A stretch of DNA of 64,000 nt from Bacteroidales bacterium (GTDB lineage Bacteria > Bacteroidota > Bacteroidia > Bacteroidales > WCHB1-69). Shown piece by piece: positions 26,035-35,838 of the stretch. The stretch lies in NCBI GenBank assembly GCA_024400875.1, contig JAKSMB010000001.1, forward strand, positions 1 to 64,000, in the 5' to 3' direction. The position numbers were made by a program, and so were the translations under genes. Numbering within the stretch: position 1 is the stretch's first letter; every line of letters starts with the position of its first letter. The notes under the pieces are model-generated. The model was not told where the DNA came from and did not search any database. It was given only the letters and a program-made list of their open reading frames with translations.

Positions 26035-27354
26035 ATGGCAAACAAAGAATACTTTCCACAGATTGAAAAAATCAAATTTGAAGGACGTGACTCCCGCAAT
26101 CCATTGGCTTTCCGCTTTTATGACGCAGAGAAAGTCGTTATGGGACGTAAAATGAAAGATTGGTTCAAATTCTCTATGGCATGGTGGCACACCCTTTGTG
26201 CTGACGGCTCTGATCAATTTGGCGGAGGCACGATCCACCAACCTTGGAAAGAAGGCAACACCCCTTTAGAACGCGCCAAAAACAAGATGGACGCAGGCTT
26301 CGAATTCATGCAAAAATTAGGCATTGAATATTATTGTTTTCACGATGTTGATCTCATAGAAGAAGATCCAGACATTGAAAAATACGAAGCCAACCTTAAA
26401 GAAATCGTAGCCTACGCAAAACAAAAGCAAGCCGAGACCGGCATCAAGTTACTGTGGGGTACTGCCAACGTATTCAGTCACGAGCGCTATATGAACGGTG
26501 CTTCCACCAACCCTGACTTCAATGCAGCTGCCCGTGCGATGGTACAAATCAAAAACGCCATCGATGCCACCATTGAATTAGGAGGTACCAATTACGTATT
26601 CTGGGGTGGTCGTGAAGGCTACCAAACCCTGCTCAACACCGATATGAAACGCGAAAAAGAGCATTTGGCTACAATGTTGAAAATGGCTCGCGACTATGCT
26701 CGCAAAAAAGGATTTACAGGCACATTTTTGATTGAACCCAAACCAATGGAGCCAATGAAACATCAATACGATGTTGACACTGAAACCGTTATCGGCTTCC
26801 TGCGTGCCCACGGTTTAGACAAAGACTTCAAAGTGAATATTGAGGTTAACCACGCCACCTTGGCAGGTCATACCTTCGAACACGAATTGCAATGTGCTGC
26901 CGATGCAAACATGCTCGGGTCCATCGATGCCAACCGCGGCGACTACCAGAATGGCTGGGACACCGACCAGTTCCCTATCGACAACTACGAACTTACCCAA
27001 GCTATGCTCGTCATCCTTCGACACGGAGGATTTGAAAGTGGCGGTACCAACTTTGATGCCAAAATCCGCCGCAACTCCACCGACCGTGAAGATCTGTTCA
27101 TCGCGCATATTGCCGGTATGGATGCATTCGCACGCGCCCTGGAAAGCGCCGCTGCTATCTTAGAGCAATCTCCTATCAACCAAATGGTTAAAGACAGATA
27201 CGCTTCCTACGACAATGGTATTGGTAAAGATTTTGAAGAAGGCAAACTCACCCTTGAAGAGGTTGTTAACTACGCCAAATCGCAACCAGAGCCTGCACAA
27301 ATATCTGGGAAACAAGAACTTTATGAATCTATCGTAAACATTTATTCACTATAA
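26035..27354 (+). CDS. xylA: xylose isomerase
   Basis: Converts D-xylose to D-xylulose with two divalent metals. 439 residues, class II length. Catalytic and metal motifs are YYCFHDVDL (catalytic His near residue 101), [23 protein letters not shown] (metal Glu), [16 protein letters not shown], and [18 protein letters not shown]. It lies 23 bases after xylB and shares one base with the transporter start (TAATG). Confidence 0.97.
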   Translation: MANKEYFPQIEKIKFEGRDSRNPLAFRFYDAEKVVMGRKMKDWFKFSMAWWHTLCADGSDQFGGGTIHQPWKEGNTPLERAKNKMDAGFEFMQKLGIEYYCFHDVDLIEEDPDIEKYEANLKEIVAYAKQKQAETGIKLLWGTANVFSHERYMNGASTNPDFNAAARAMVQIKNAIDATIELGGTNYVFWGGREGYQTLLNTDMKREKEHLATMLKMARDYARKKGFTGTFLIEPKPMEPMKHQYDVDTETVIGFLRAHGLDKDFKVNIEVNHATLAGHTFEHELQCAADANMLGSIDANRGDYQNGWDTDQFPIDNYELTQAMLVILRHGGFESGGTNFDAKIRRNSTDREDLFIAHIAGMDAFARALESAAAILEQSPINQMVKDRYASYDNGIGKDFEEGKLTLEEVVNYAKSQPEPAQISGKQELYESIVNIYSL

Positions 27355-28754
27355 TGGAACAGACTACGCAAGGCTCAAGAGCCTATTTGATATGGATAAC
27401 TTTCGTTGCCGTCATCGGAGGCTTGCTTTTCGGTTACGATACGGCCGTAGTATCCGGTGCCGAACAGGCACTGCAGCAATTCTTCCAGAGTGCCCAAGAT
27501 TTCAACTACACCTCCTTCCTGCACGGAATAACCTCCTCCTCAGCCTTGATAGGCTGCGTTATCGGCGGCTTCTTGTCGGGCTGGGTTGCCAATCATTTTG
27601 GGCGACGCAACGCTTTGATATTGGCATCCGTCCTGTTCTTCCTTTCAGCAATGGGTTCCTACTGTCCGGAATTCCTGTTTTTTGAGAAAAACACACCTAC
27701 AATGGGGCTGTTGATAGCCTTCAACGGCTACCGCATATTAGGCGGCATCGGTGTAGGATTAGCTTCCGCCATCTGTCCAATGTACATCGCAGAAATAGCT
27801 CCCGCCAAAATCAGAGGAACATTGGTATCGTGCAATCAATTTGCCATCATCTTTGGTATGCTGGTCGTATATTTCGTCAACTATATGATAAAAAACAGCT
27901 TACCAGCACAAGAAATGATGATAAGCATTGGTTGGCGACGTATGTTTGTCAGCGAAGCCATCCCAGCTGCATTGTTTGGTTTGTTGCTGTTAGGCGTACC
28001 TAAAACACCACGTTTCCTGGTTATGACAGGCAAAGACGAACAAGCCCTGAAAGTGCTCACCCGCATCAATGGCACGCAAGAAGCAAGCGACATCCTTGCG
28101 GAAATCAAATCCACACTAACGGAAAAGCAAGAAAGGGTATTCTCCTTTGGCTTCATCGTCGTATTGGTAGGTATGTTGTTGAGCTTCTTCCAACAAGCGG
28201 TCGGCATCAACGTCGTGCTTTACTATGCACCACGTATTTTTGAAAATATGGGTGCTTCCGGTGATGTGGCTATGTTACAAACCGTTGTGATGGGCATCGT
28301 CAACATCGTGTTCACCTTGGTTGCCATCTTTACGGTAGATAGAATTGGACGTAAACCGCTGTTGATCATCGGTTCCATTGGAATGATGACAGGCATGGTG
28401 GCTTTAGCAGCACTCTCCTTTGCCGATACCATCGGAATTGCTGCCTTGATTTTCATCATCATTTACACCGCCTCCTTTATGATGAGTTGGGGTCCTATTT
28501 GCTGGGTGCTCATCTCCGAAATATTCCCGAATACCATTCGTGGCAAAGCTGTGGCCATTGCCGTAGCTACGCAATGGATTACCAACTACTTGGTATCCTC
28601 CACATTTCTGCCATTAAGCGAATGGAGTATTGGTGGCACCTACTTAATCTATGCGCTCTTCTGCCTGCTATCCGTACTATTTGTATGGCGTATGGTTCCT
28701 GAAACCAAAGGCAAAACCTTGGAAGAAATGACACAATTGTGGAAAAGAAAATAA
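27354..28754 (+). CDS. xylE: MFS sugar porter, probable D-xylose:H+ symporter
   Basis: 466 residues with about 12 membrane helices. Sugar-porter signatures are GRRNAL after helix 2, the central PKTPRFLV, GRKPLL after helix 8 and the C-terminal PETKGKTLEEM. The substrate is inferred from translational coupling with xylA and xylB; related porters carry glucose, galactose or arabinose. It ends the xylose operon before the terminator at 28773-28808. Confidence 0.88.
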   Translation: MEQTTQGSRAYLIWITFVAVIGGLLFGYDTAVVSGAEQALQQFFQSAQDFNYTSFLHGITSSSALIGCVIGGFLSGWVANHFGRRNALILASVLFFLSAMGSYCPEFLFFEKNTPTMGLLIAFNGYRILGGIGVGLASAICPMYIAEIAPAKIRGTLVSCNQFAIIFGMLVVYFVNYMIKNSLPAQEMMISIGWRRMFVSEAIPAALFGLLLLGVPKTPRFLVMTGKDEQALKVLTRINGTQEASDILAEIKSTLTEKQERVFSFGFIVVLVGMLLSFFQQAVGINVVLYYAPRIFENMGASGDVAMLQTVVMGIVNIVFTLVAIFTVDRIGRKPLLIIGSIGMMTGMVALAALSFADTIGIAALIFIIIYTASFMMSWGPICWVLISEIFPNTIRGKAVAIAVATQWITNYLVSSTFLPLSEWSIGGTYLIYALFCLLSVLFVWRMVPETKGKTLEEMTQLWKRK

Positions 28755-28772
28755 CCAATACTCACAAACATC

Positions 28773-28808
28773 AAAAAGGCCATTTGCATTTAGCTTTTGG
28801 CCTTTTTT
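28773..28808 (+). terminator. xylose operon terminator with heptad repeats in its loop
   Basis: Arms AAAAAGGCCA and TGGCCTTTTTT. Positions 28782-28802 read as three 7-base units (ATTTGCA, TTTAGCT, TTTGGCC) of the family found at 6250-6319 and 60078-60210. Confidence 0.8.
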
Positions 28809-28825
28809 ATTTTCACTAAAATTAC

Positions 28826-28833
28826 TATCTTTG
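28826..28833 (+). promoter_or_regulatory. alkaline phosphatase promoter -7 element
   Basis: TATCTTTG, 24 bases before the ATG at 28857; it excludes the open start at 28797. Confidence 0.65.
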
Positions 28834-28856
28834 CACGTTTTATAAAATCATTAAAA

Positions 28857-30506
28857 ATGAAAAAGTTCTTTCTTTATAACTTGTTGTTTTTCTTCACTTT
28901 AGCAATTTCTGCACAAAGTGTTAAAAATGTTATTGTAATGATACCCGACGGTACTTCTACGAGTGTTCTTGCTGCCGCACGCTGGTATAAGGCTTTCTTA
29001 AATCCCAATGATGCCTATCTGAACATTGATCCATACATTAAGGGACTGGTTATAACGAACTCATCGGATGCTCCTATCGGCGACTCCGCGCCAACAACCT
29101 CCTGTTACATGACAGGATATCCAACCCAAACACAATTCGTTTCCACTTATCCTGTAAAAACGGATCACGACTTGGTGCAAGTAGAAGCAACCCGTGCCTA
29201 CCAACCGCTCACCACATTGTTGGAAGCATCCAAGCAGCTTAAGGACAAAGCCACGGGTTTGGTTTTCACCTGCGAATTCCCACATGCAACACCTGCCGAC
29301 TGCGCCGCACACACCTACAAACGCAGCAAATATGGTTGGATTGCTCCACAAATGGTACACAACAAAGTGGACGTCGTAATCGGTGGTGGCGTATCCTATC
29401 TTAACGAACGCGACAAAAACTTCCTCTTGGAAAATGGTTACACCGTACTCTTGAACGATTATCAAGGTATGAAACAATGTAACAAAGCGCCTTTCTGGGC
29501 TTTGTTCAACGATTATGATATGCCATACGACTTGGAACGCGACCCTAACACCACCCCTTCATTAGCAGAGATGACTCGCAAAGCCATCCAAGTGCTTTCT
29601 CAAAACGAGCAAGGATTCTTCTTGATGGTAGAAGGTAGCAAGGTAGACTGGGCTGCCCACAACAACGACGCCAAAGCTATCCTTACGGAATTCATCGCTT
29701 TTGATGATGCCTGCGGCGAAGCTTTGCAGTTCGCACAAAAAGATGGACAAACTCTCGTCATCATTCTCCCTGACCACGGCAACAGCGCCATGACCATTGG
29801 CGGCTCTCTTTCTAAATATGGCGGTTACGACAAAGTTTCTCTTGAACAAATCATGAAACCTATCGTTGATCATAAACTTTCCACCAGCACAATGGCGGGC
29901 AAAGTGAAAGATGCCGATGAAAAACAAGTACGCGCACTCTTCAAAGAATACTACAATATTGACCTCCAAGATGCAGAAATGGCCTACCTCAATTCTGCAA
30001 GCAACTACAACAAGTCAACTATTCCTTACGAAGAACGCAAAAACAATCTTGGTCTCGACAAGATGATCTCCTTGGTACTGAACAACCGCACCTACTTCGG
30101 TTTCACAACATACGGTCACACAGGTGAAAATGTATTCTTGGGTTGCTACAATCCAGCAGGTAACGAACTCACTGGCGTACATACCAATGTTGAAGTAAAT
30201 CATTATTTGCGTCAACAACTCGGATTGGCAGAAGACGATTTGGAACGTCTTACCGAAGAAAATTTTGCCGATCACCACGTTGTATTCGCTGACTACAATT
30301 GCCAAATCGACAGCCTGAGTCCAAACGACTATCGATTGACCGTAAAAAATAAAAAAACAACTTTGACCGTTGATAGTTACACGAACTACGTAACCGTTAA
30401 TAAGAAAAAATTCGACTTAGGTTCTGTTGTCGTATACATGCCTGCCAACAAGACCTTCTACCTTCCAAGAAATTTGGATATGTATTTGAATCTTAAACAG
30501 AAATAA
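28857..30506 (+). CDS. secreted alkaline phosphatase
   Basis: Releases phosphate from organic phosphomonoesters outside the cytoplasm. About 549 residues with a signal peptide ending AISAQ near residue 20. PhoA-superfamily motifs are NVIVMIPDG (metal Asp near 31), the nucleophile motif GDSAPTTS (Ser near 77), LMVEGSKVDWAAHNND, LPDHGNSAMTIGG (metal Asp/His) and the late YGHTGENV (metal His). The start is set by the signal peptide and by the promoter at 28826-28833. A C-terminal extension of about 80 residues follows the catalytic part and lacks a clear T9SS domain. No phosphate transporter is nearby. Confidence 0.92.
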   Translation: MKKFFLYNLLFFFTLAISAQSVKNVIVMIPDGTSTSVLAAARWYKAFLNPNDAYLNIDPYIKGLVITNSSDAPIGDSAPTTSCYMTGYPTQTQFVSTYPVKTDHDLVQVEATRAYQPLTTLLEASKQLKDKATGLVFTCEFPHATPADCAAHTYKRSKYGWIAPQMVHNKVDVVIGGGVSYLNERDKNFLLENGYTVLLNDYQGMKQCNKAPFWALFNDYDMPYDLERDPNTTPSLAEMTRKAIQVLSQNEQGFFLMVEGSKVDWAAHNNDAKAILTEFIAFDDACGEALQFAQKDGQTLVIILPDHGNSAMTIGGSLSKYGGYDKVSLEQIMKPIVDHKLSTSTMAGKVKDADEKQVRALFKEYYNIDLQDAEMAYLNSASNYNKSTIPYEERKNNLGLDKMISLVLNNRTYFGFTTYGHTGENVFLGCYNPAGNELTGVHTNVEVNHYLRQQLGLAEDDLERLTEENFADHHVVFADYNCQIDSLSPNDYRLTVKNKKTTLTVDSYTNYVTVNKKKFDLGSVVVYMPANKTFYLPRNLDMYLNLKQK

Positions 30507-30540
30507 ATAAAATCACATAATCATCGAAAAAACATTTAGA

Positions 30541-31479
30541 ATGGAAACGACAAGCAACTTTCAAAGAAGCAGCAGTCAAAATGAAAACAACCCACTGAAA
30601 AAATGGGTTATCCTGTTGGGTATTCTTGCAGGCGTGTTCTTTTGCACAACCCTTTATTTTGGATTTTTTGCAAAACCGACTATGAATAAAGAATTCGTAA
30701 AGGTTGAAGAATCCAACAATGAGCTACAGAGTGAACTCGATTCTCTCTTGGCAGAACACGAAAAAATCAAAGCTCAATATGGTGATCTTTCCGACAGATT
30801 GAGCGAAAAAGACAGCATCATTATGGCTAACGCTGCTGAAATTGAACAACTCATCAACACTCAAGCAGACTACAAGAAAATCAAGAAACAGCTGGCTCGT
30901 TTGCAAAACATCTCTCAAGAATACGTAAAAGAGATGGATAAACTTTATCAAGAAAACAAGGCTTTGAAAGACGAAAACACACAGGTGAAAGCCGATTTGG
31001 AACAAGAACGTCAAGACAAAGCTGCCGTACAAAAATCCAACGACGACCTCAACGCCAAGTTGACAACGGCTGCCGTATACAAGGCATACAGCATCAAGAG
31101 TGCCGGTTACAACGTGAAGTCAAAAGGCGAGGAAGAGGCTACCGACAAGGCTAATCGTGTTAAACGTATCAAGACCTCTCTCGTTTTGGGCGAAAATTCC
31201 CTCATCGAAGCTGGTCCTGTAAACATCTACTGTCGTATTGCCGTTCCTGGTACTGGCAAGGTGCTCACCCCTGGCTCATCCAACACCTACTCCTTCGTTC
31301 ACGATGGACAACGTTTGCAATATTCCACCAAGAAAGTTGTCAACTACAATAATAAAGCTCAAAACGTTACCTTGGATTGGGATTTGATGGCTGACGACAA
31401 AGCTATCAAGGGCAAATATATCGTTCAAATCTTCACCGACGATCAACTGCTCGGCGAAACATCATTCACCTTGAAATAG
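30541..31479 (+). CDS. membrane-anchored coiled-coil protein of unknown function
   Basis: 312 residues. A short polar N-terminus is followed by one membrane helix at about 22-45, a long coiled coil at about 55-175 rich in E, K, Q and L, then a beta-rich C-terminal domain of about 130 residues (SLVLGENSLIEAGPVNIYCRI, VTLDWDL, GKYIVQIFTDDQLLGE). The coil and C-terminal domain should be outside the cytoplasmic membrane. The family is familiar from Bacteroidota, with no assigned function. It lies 34 bases after the phosphatase and 6 bases before nusB. Confidence 0.7.
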   Translation: METTSNFQRSSSQNENNPLKKWVILLGILAGVFFCTTLYFGFFAKPTMNKEFVKVEESNNELQSELDSLLAEHEKIKAQYGDLSDRLSEKDSIIMANAAEIEQLINTQADYKKIKKQLARLQNISQEYVKEMDKLYQENKALKDENTQVKADLEQERQDKAAVQKSNDDLNAKLTTAAVYKAYSIKSAGYNVKSKGEEEATDKANRVKRIKTSLVLGENSLIEAGPVNIYCRIAVPGTGKVLTPGSSNTYSFVHDGQRLQYSTKKVVNYNNKAQNVTLDWDLMADDKAIKGKYIVQIFTDDQLLGETSFTLK

Positions 31480-31485
31480 TACACA

Positions 31486-32436
31486 ATGATTAGTAGAAGA
31501 TATTTAAGAACAAAAACCATGCAGGCTCTATACGCTCACAGTATGAGACCTGATCAGGATATTTTCGCTGCAGAAAACGAAATGATCCACACCATCAAGA
31601 ACTGCTACACCCTCTTCTTGTGGTTCTTTTCCATCCTTCCGGAAGTGGCTTATTATCGTTCAAACAAGTTGGAAGACTTAAAAAACAAACATAATCCAAC
31701 TCCTGAAGACCTTCACCCAAACACCAAGTTTGTGGACAATGAAGTGATTATGCAAATCGAGAATAATGAAACACTTAAGAAATTGTTCCCGAAGTACCAT
31801 ATCAACTGGTCGGAAGACACCGACTTTATCGTCAAGATTTTCCATCAGATTGAGGAATTGGATGAGTATAAGGCCTATATGAACAATCAAGAGGGTAACT
31901 ACGAAGAAGATCGTAAGTTGGTGTTGACCATCATTGAAAAGATTTTCGCCACCGATGACCACATCCGCTGGTTCTTTGGCGAGAAAGACCCTAACTGGAT
32001 TGATGATTATGAAGAAGCATTGGGTATGCTTTACAAAAACATCGTGGACTTCAAACAAAAGAAGGGCAACGAATGTAAGATTCTAACACTCTCAAAAGAT
32101 CCGAGAGCAGATGAACAATTCTGCAGAGATCTCTTCAGTAAAACATTGAAGAACGATGAAGAATATGAAGCATTGATTGAATCCAAGCTTCAGAATTGGG
32201 AACTTGAGCGTGTTATCGGTATGGATATCCTTTTGATGAAAATGGCCATCTGCGAGCTGCTCGAATTCCCTGAAATCCCAGTGAAAGTAACCTTAAACGA
32301 ATATATTGACCTGGCAAAATATTACTCTTCCAGCAAGAGTAAAGTATTTGTGAACGGCGTGCTCGATCGTCTGATCGTTGACTTGAGAGAACAAGATCGT
32401 TTGAACAAAACAGGTCGTGGATTATTTCAAAATTAA
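31486..32436 (+). CDS. nusB: transcription antitermination factor NusB
   Basis: 316 residues, the long Bacteroidota form in which the usual about 140-residue NusB domain is at the C-terminus and preceded by about 170 extra residues. The N-terminus ISRRYLRTKTMQALYAHS keeps the arginine-rich first helix. The C-terminal part has DEQFCRDLFSKTL, ERVIGMDILLMKMAICELL and IPVKVTLNEYIDLAKYYSSSKSKVFVNGVLD. It acts with NusE/S10 in rRNA antitermination. The downstream lipoprotein starts 4 bases after its stop. Confidence 0.93.
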   Translation: MISRRYLRTKTMQALYAHSMRPDQDIFAAENEMIHTIKNCYTLFLWFFSILPEVAYYRSNKLEDLKNKHNPTPEDLHPNTKFVDNEVIMQIENNETLKKLFPKYHINWSEDTDFIVKIFHQIEELDEYKAYMNNQEGNYEEDRKLVLTIIEKIFATDDHIRWFFGEKDPNWIDDYEEALGMLYKNIVDFKQKKGNECKILTLSKDPRADEQFCRDLFSKTLKNDEEYEALIESKLQNWELERVIGMDILLMKMAICELLEFPEIPVKVTLNEYIDLAKYYSSSKSKVFVNGVLDRLIVDLREQDRLNKTGRGLFQN

Positions 32437-32440
32437 GATT

Positions 32441-32911
32441 ATGAAAAAGTTATCATTATTGACCATTGTCTTTGGACTACTTCTTTGCAGTGGATGTGGC
32501 CATAAAAACCAAAACCAAGAAGGCGGCTTCAAGACCTCTGACGTACATTGCCCACAAACCGCTCAAGGTATGTCTAAAAAGGAAAAAGAGAAACTGCCCG
32601 TCATCACTTTCGAACAAACCACCTACGACTTTGGTGAAGTAATTCAAGGTGAAAAGCTGACCTATTCCTTCAAGTTCAAGAATACGGGTAAATCAAACCT
32701 GATCATCTTCTCTTCAGAAGCCACTTGTGGTTGCACAACCTCCACTCCTCCAAAGGCACCTATCCGTCCAGGCGAAAGTGGTGAAATCTCCGTTACATTT
32801 GACTCTAAATCTCAAATGGGCAAAGTAACCAAGCGCATCCTCGTAGGTGCCAACACCTACCCTGCAGAGAACATCCTCACCATCACCGCCAACGTTACCA
32901 AACCTGAATAA
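32441..32911 (+). CDS. DUF1573 lipoprotein
   Basis: 156 residues with lipobox LLCSGC near residue 18. The mature part is an Ig-like DUF1573 domain (ITFEQTTYDFGEVIQGEKLTYSF, TCGCTT, PGESGEISVTFDS). An in-frame ATG 24 bases upstream lies inside nusB and lacks a signal peptide at its start, so 32441 is chosen. It is part of the nusB-yajC-coaE string typical of Bacteroidota. Function unknown. Confidence 0.88.
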   Translation: MKKLSLLTIVFGLLLCSGCGHKNQNQEGGFKTSDVHCPQTAQGMSKKEKEKLPVITFEQTTYDFGEVIQGEKLTYSFKFKNTGKSNLIIFSSEATCGCTTSTPPKAPIRPGESGEISVTFDSKSQMGKVTKRILVGANTYPAENILTITANVTKPE

Positions 32912-32951
32912 TCACAATTTGTAAACTATAACTTAATCATTTAAAACGACT

Positions 32952-33287
32952 ATGCTGAATTTATTAACATTATTACAAGCTAATGCAGCTGCACCAAAAG
33001 ATGGCGGCAGTATGACCATGATTTTCATCCTTCTCATCATCGTAATCTTCTACTTTTTCATGATTCGTCCTCAACAAAAGAGACAAAAACAAATGGAAGA
33101 GTTCAAGAAAGGTCTTGAAAAGGGTGATAAAGTGACTACTATCGGTGGTATTCACGGTAAAATCGTAGAAGTAAGAGATAACACCTTTATGGTTGAAATC
33201 GCCAACGATGTACGCATCGAAGTTGACAAAGCTGCCATCGCTGTTGATGAAGCTCAACTTAAGGCAAAAAAAGACGCTTCTAAATAA
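32952..33287 (+). CDS. yajC: preprotein translocase subunit YajC
   Basis: 111 residues. One membrane helix at about 21-38 ends in the family signature FYFFMIRPQQKRQK, followed by a cytoplasmic domain KGDKVTTIGGIHGKIVEV. It is an accessory of SecDF in protein export. Confidence 0.95.
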   Translation: MLNLLTLLQANAAAPKDGGSMTMIFILLIIVIFYFFMIRPQQKRQKQMEEFKKGLEKGDKVTTIGGIHGKIVEVRDNTFMVEIANDVRIEVDKAAIAVDEAQLKAKKDASK

Positions 33288-33332
33288 TATTTGAAGTTTC
33301 CGAACTTTTAAATCAGTAAATAATAGTGTATT

Positions 33333-33749
33333 ATGACGCAAACAGAAAAAAAGCATAAGTTGAAAAAGCCGACAATGTCGTTCCTGGTTTGTCTGCTTAT
33401 TTCTACAGCCTGCTGGGCCCTTGTAACTTTCTCCAAAGATTATAAGGTTACCCAAGACTTTCAAATACAATGCTACAATCTGCCGGAAGGCAAAAAGTCT
33501 GTAACCGTGTCCGACACTGTTATCTCGCTGACATTTCAACAAAAGGGACTCAGATACCTGATGAAACCTTTCTCTTCAAAAGAAAAAGTCATCTTTATAT
33601 CCGTGACGGATCTTATCAAGACGAAAAACAAAGTGACCGTATACTCCTTCTCAAACAGAGATATGCGCGAATATCTGTTAACACACGTCTTTGGTCCTGA
33701 GCTGGTTGCTGTTGAGTCTCCTGAAGTTATCACCTTTTACCTAAGATAA
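33333..33749 (+). CDS. short YbbR-like membrane protein
   Basis: 138 residues with one membrane helix at about 17-34 followed by a single YbbR-like beta repeat (VTQDFQIQCYNLPEGKKSVTVSDTVISLTFQQKG). Homologues between yajC and coaE in other Bacteroidota are usually over 300 residues with several repeats, so this is a minimal or C-terminally shortened version. The reading frame ends cleanly and shares one base with the coaE ATG (TAATG). Function unknown; related YbbR/CdaR proteins control c-di-AMP synthesis in Firmicutes, but no cyclase gene is here. Confidence 0.7.
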   Translation: MTQTEKKHKLKKPTMSFLVCLLISTACWALVTFSKDYKVTQDFQIQCYNLPEGKKSVTVSDTVISLTFQQKGLRYLMKPFSSKEKVIFISVTDLIKTKNKVTVYSFSNRDMREYLLTHVFGPELVAVESPEVITFYLR

Positions 33750-34318
33750 TGTATAAAATAGCGCTCACCGGAGGCATTGGCACTGGCAAGACTTACCTGT
33801 CGAAACAATTTGTACAGATGGGTATTCCTGTGTTTTATGCAGATGATGAGGCTAAAAAGATTTATCAAGACCCCAAGGTCAGACAATCTCTGTGTCAAGT
33901 TTTTGGCACAGAGATTCTTTTTTCTGACGGCTCCGTCAACTTACCTAAGCTATCAACTATTGTCTTCTCCGACGAGCAACAGCTGCAACGTCTCAACGCC
34001 TTGGTACATCCTTGGGTGATGGAACAGTTTGAGAAATGGGCGGAGCAACAAAACGCTCCAACCGTGATGATGGAGTCGGCCATCATCTTTGAATGCAATC
34101 TCAACCATCTATTTGACAAAATCATCGTTGTGGATGCCCCCTTAGAGCTCCGTATCCAACGAATATCCAAACGAAATCCAGAACTAACACGCGACGACAT
34201 TCTTCAACGTATGTCGCGGCAAATGCCACAAGAAACAAAATGTCAGCAAGCCGATCTTGTGATCTGCACAGGCGAGACCTACGGTGAGGCCTTGAGGCTA
34301 CAAAAAGACAGTATTTAG
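33749..34318 (+). CDS. coaE: dephospho-CoA kinase
   Basis: Last step of coenzyme A synthesis. 189 residues. P-loop GGIGTGKT at residues 8-15, FYADDEAKKIY near 29-39, LVHPWVMEQF near 88, and the lid RISKRNPELTRDDILQRMSRQ. It is translationally coupled to the YbbR-like gene and ends the plus-strand string; the convergent flippase gene ends 29 bases on, with no clear terminator between. Confidence 0.95.
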   Translation: MYKIALTGGIGTGKTYLSKQFVQMGIPVFYADDEAKKIYQDPKVRQSLCQVFGTEILFSDGSVNLPKLSTIVFSDEQQLQRLNALVHPWVMEQFEKWAEQQNAPTVMMESAIIFECNLNHLFDKIIVVDAPLELRIQRISKRNPELTRDDILQRMSRQMPQETKCQQADLVICTGETYGEALRLQKDSI

Positions 34319-34346
34319 GCCTACTTTGTTATTTGAACAGGCAATA

Positions 34347-35837
34347 TTATCCGCGACGCAAGAACTTACCTACGATTTTTTTCACCAACGCACGCTCTGC
34401 ATAAAGCAACACAGCGACGTATACCAACAACAACAGCGTATTGAATGCCAAAGCAAGCACGGTATTGTTGATGTGTACGAATGCGCTAACGATGTACAGT
34501 ACAACGGCCAATGCGAAATATCCCAGGAGCGTTGCAAGCTTATAAGGTATAGGATTCTTCACCTGGCCCACGATATAAGACAAAACCATACATATTCCAT
34601 AGCCCACGAAACCACCCCAGGCGCAAGCCATATAGCCATACTTTTGCACGAAGAGGAAATTAACGGCCAACATAGCCGCGCATCCTAACGTGGAGAAAAT
34701 AGCGCCCCACCAGGTTTGCTTATTCAGCTTATACCAGAACGACAAATTGAAATAGACGCCCATAAATATTTCTGCCATCATCACGATAGGTACGGTACGT
34801 AAACCGGCCCAGTATGAACGGTTGATGATGTACTTGAAAACATCAAGATACAAGGCCACAATCAAAAAGGCAAGCATTGTAAAGATGACATAATATCGCA
34901 TCACCTCCGCCTGCATCTCCTTGTTGTTTTTGTCGTGCTGTCCACCAAAAACAAACGGTTCATAGGCATAACGAAATGCCTGGGTGAAAATGGCGATAAT
35001 CATTGCAATCTTTACACACGCACCGTAAATACCCAACTGCACCTCACCCTCTTGACCTGGAACAATAAACTTATAGCAAATCTTGTCAGCCACCTGGTTA
35101 AGGATACCAATAAGACCTAACAATAGCAAAGGCCACGTATATTTCAACATCTCCTTCAACAGATTTCGGTCGATGCCGAATCGCAATCCCCGCAGTTCCG
35201 GCAAGAAACCTAACATAATGGCAGCTGTACATATTAAGTTGATGATGAACACATAGCCCACCTGATAGTTAGGGTCATACCAGCTCATCAGTTGTGGGTG
35301 GCTTTCGGCAAAGCCCGGAGCCACACAGAAAACCAGAAGGTTAAGGCCAATATTACAGATGATAAATGTCAGCTTCAAAGTCACGAACTTCAAAGCGCGG
35401 TTTTGATTTCGCAACTGGGCAAACAGAATAGCCTGGAACGCATCCAATGCCACCACAGAAGCCATAATACGTATATACTCAGGGTGATTAGCATAATTCA
35501 AAGCCTCCGCGATATTGACGCCAAAGACCATACAAACCAGCCAAAACAGTAAAGAAACAATTCCAACTGCACTGGCCGCAGTGGAAAACGCCTTCTTTGA
35601 ATCGATCTCCTCGCGGTTGGAGAAATAGAAAAATGTGGTCTCCATACCAAATGTCAACAACACCAGCAAAAGAGCTGTGTAGGCATAGATATTCGTAACC
35701 ACACCATAACCCCCCGATGCCGCTGCTATCTTATAGGTGTAAAGTGGCACCAAGAGATAATTCAAAAAACGGCCAATGATGCTGCTAAGTCCGTATATTG
35801 CAGTCTGGCCAACCAATTTCTTCAGAGAATTAGCCAT
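34347..35837 (-). CDS. polysaccharide flippase-like membrane protein (Wzx type, MOP superfamily)
   Basis: 496 residues with about 14 membrane helices. The N-terminus LVGQTAIYGLSSIIGRFLNYLLVPLYT is typical of the polysaccharide transport members of the MOP flippases. It would move lipid-linked oligosaccharides across the inner membrane. It lies 1 base downstream of the O-antigen polymerase/ligase gene and is last in the aspS operon. No glycosyltransferases are in the window, so the glycan cannot be named. Confidence 0.85.
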   Translation of the reverse strand: MANSLKKLVGQTAIYGLSSIIGRFLNYLLVPLYTYKIAAASGGYGVVTNIYAYTALLLVLLTFGMETTFFYFSNREEIDSKKAFSTAASAVGIVSLLFWLVCMVFGVNIAEALNYANHPEYIRIMASVVALDAFQAILFAQLRNQNRALKFVTLKLTFIICNIGLNLLVFCVAPGFAESHPQLMSWYDPNYQVGYVFIINLICTAAIMLGFLPELRGLRFGIDRNLLKEMLKYTWPLLLLGLIGILNQVADKICYKFIVPGQEGEVQLGIYGACVKIAMIIAIFTQAFRYAYEPFVFGGQHDKNNKEMQAEVMRYYVIFTMLAFLIVALYLDVFKYIINRSYWAGLRTVPIVMMAEIFMGVYFNLSFWYKLNKQTWWGAIFSTLGCAAMLAVNFLFVQKYGYMACAWGGFVGYGICMVLSYIVGQVKNPIPYKLATLLGYFALAVVLYIVSAFVHINNTVLALAFNTLLLLVYVAVLLYAERALVKKIVGKFLRRG

Positions 35838-35838
35838 A

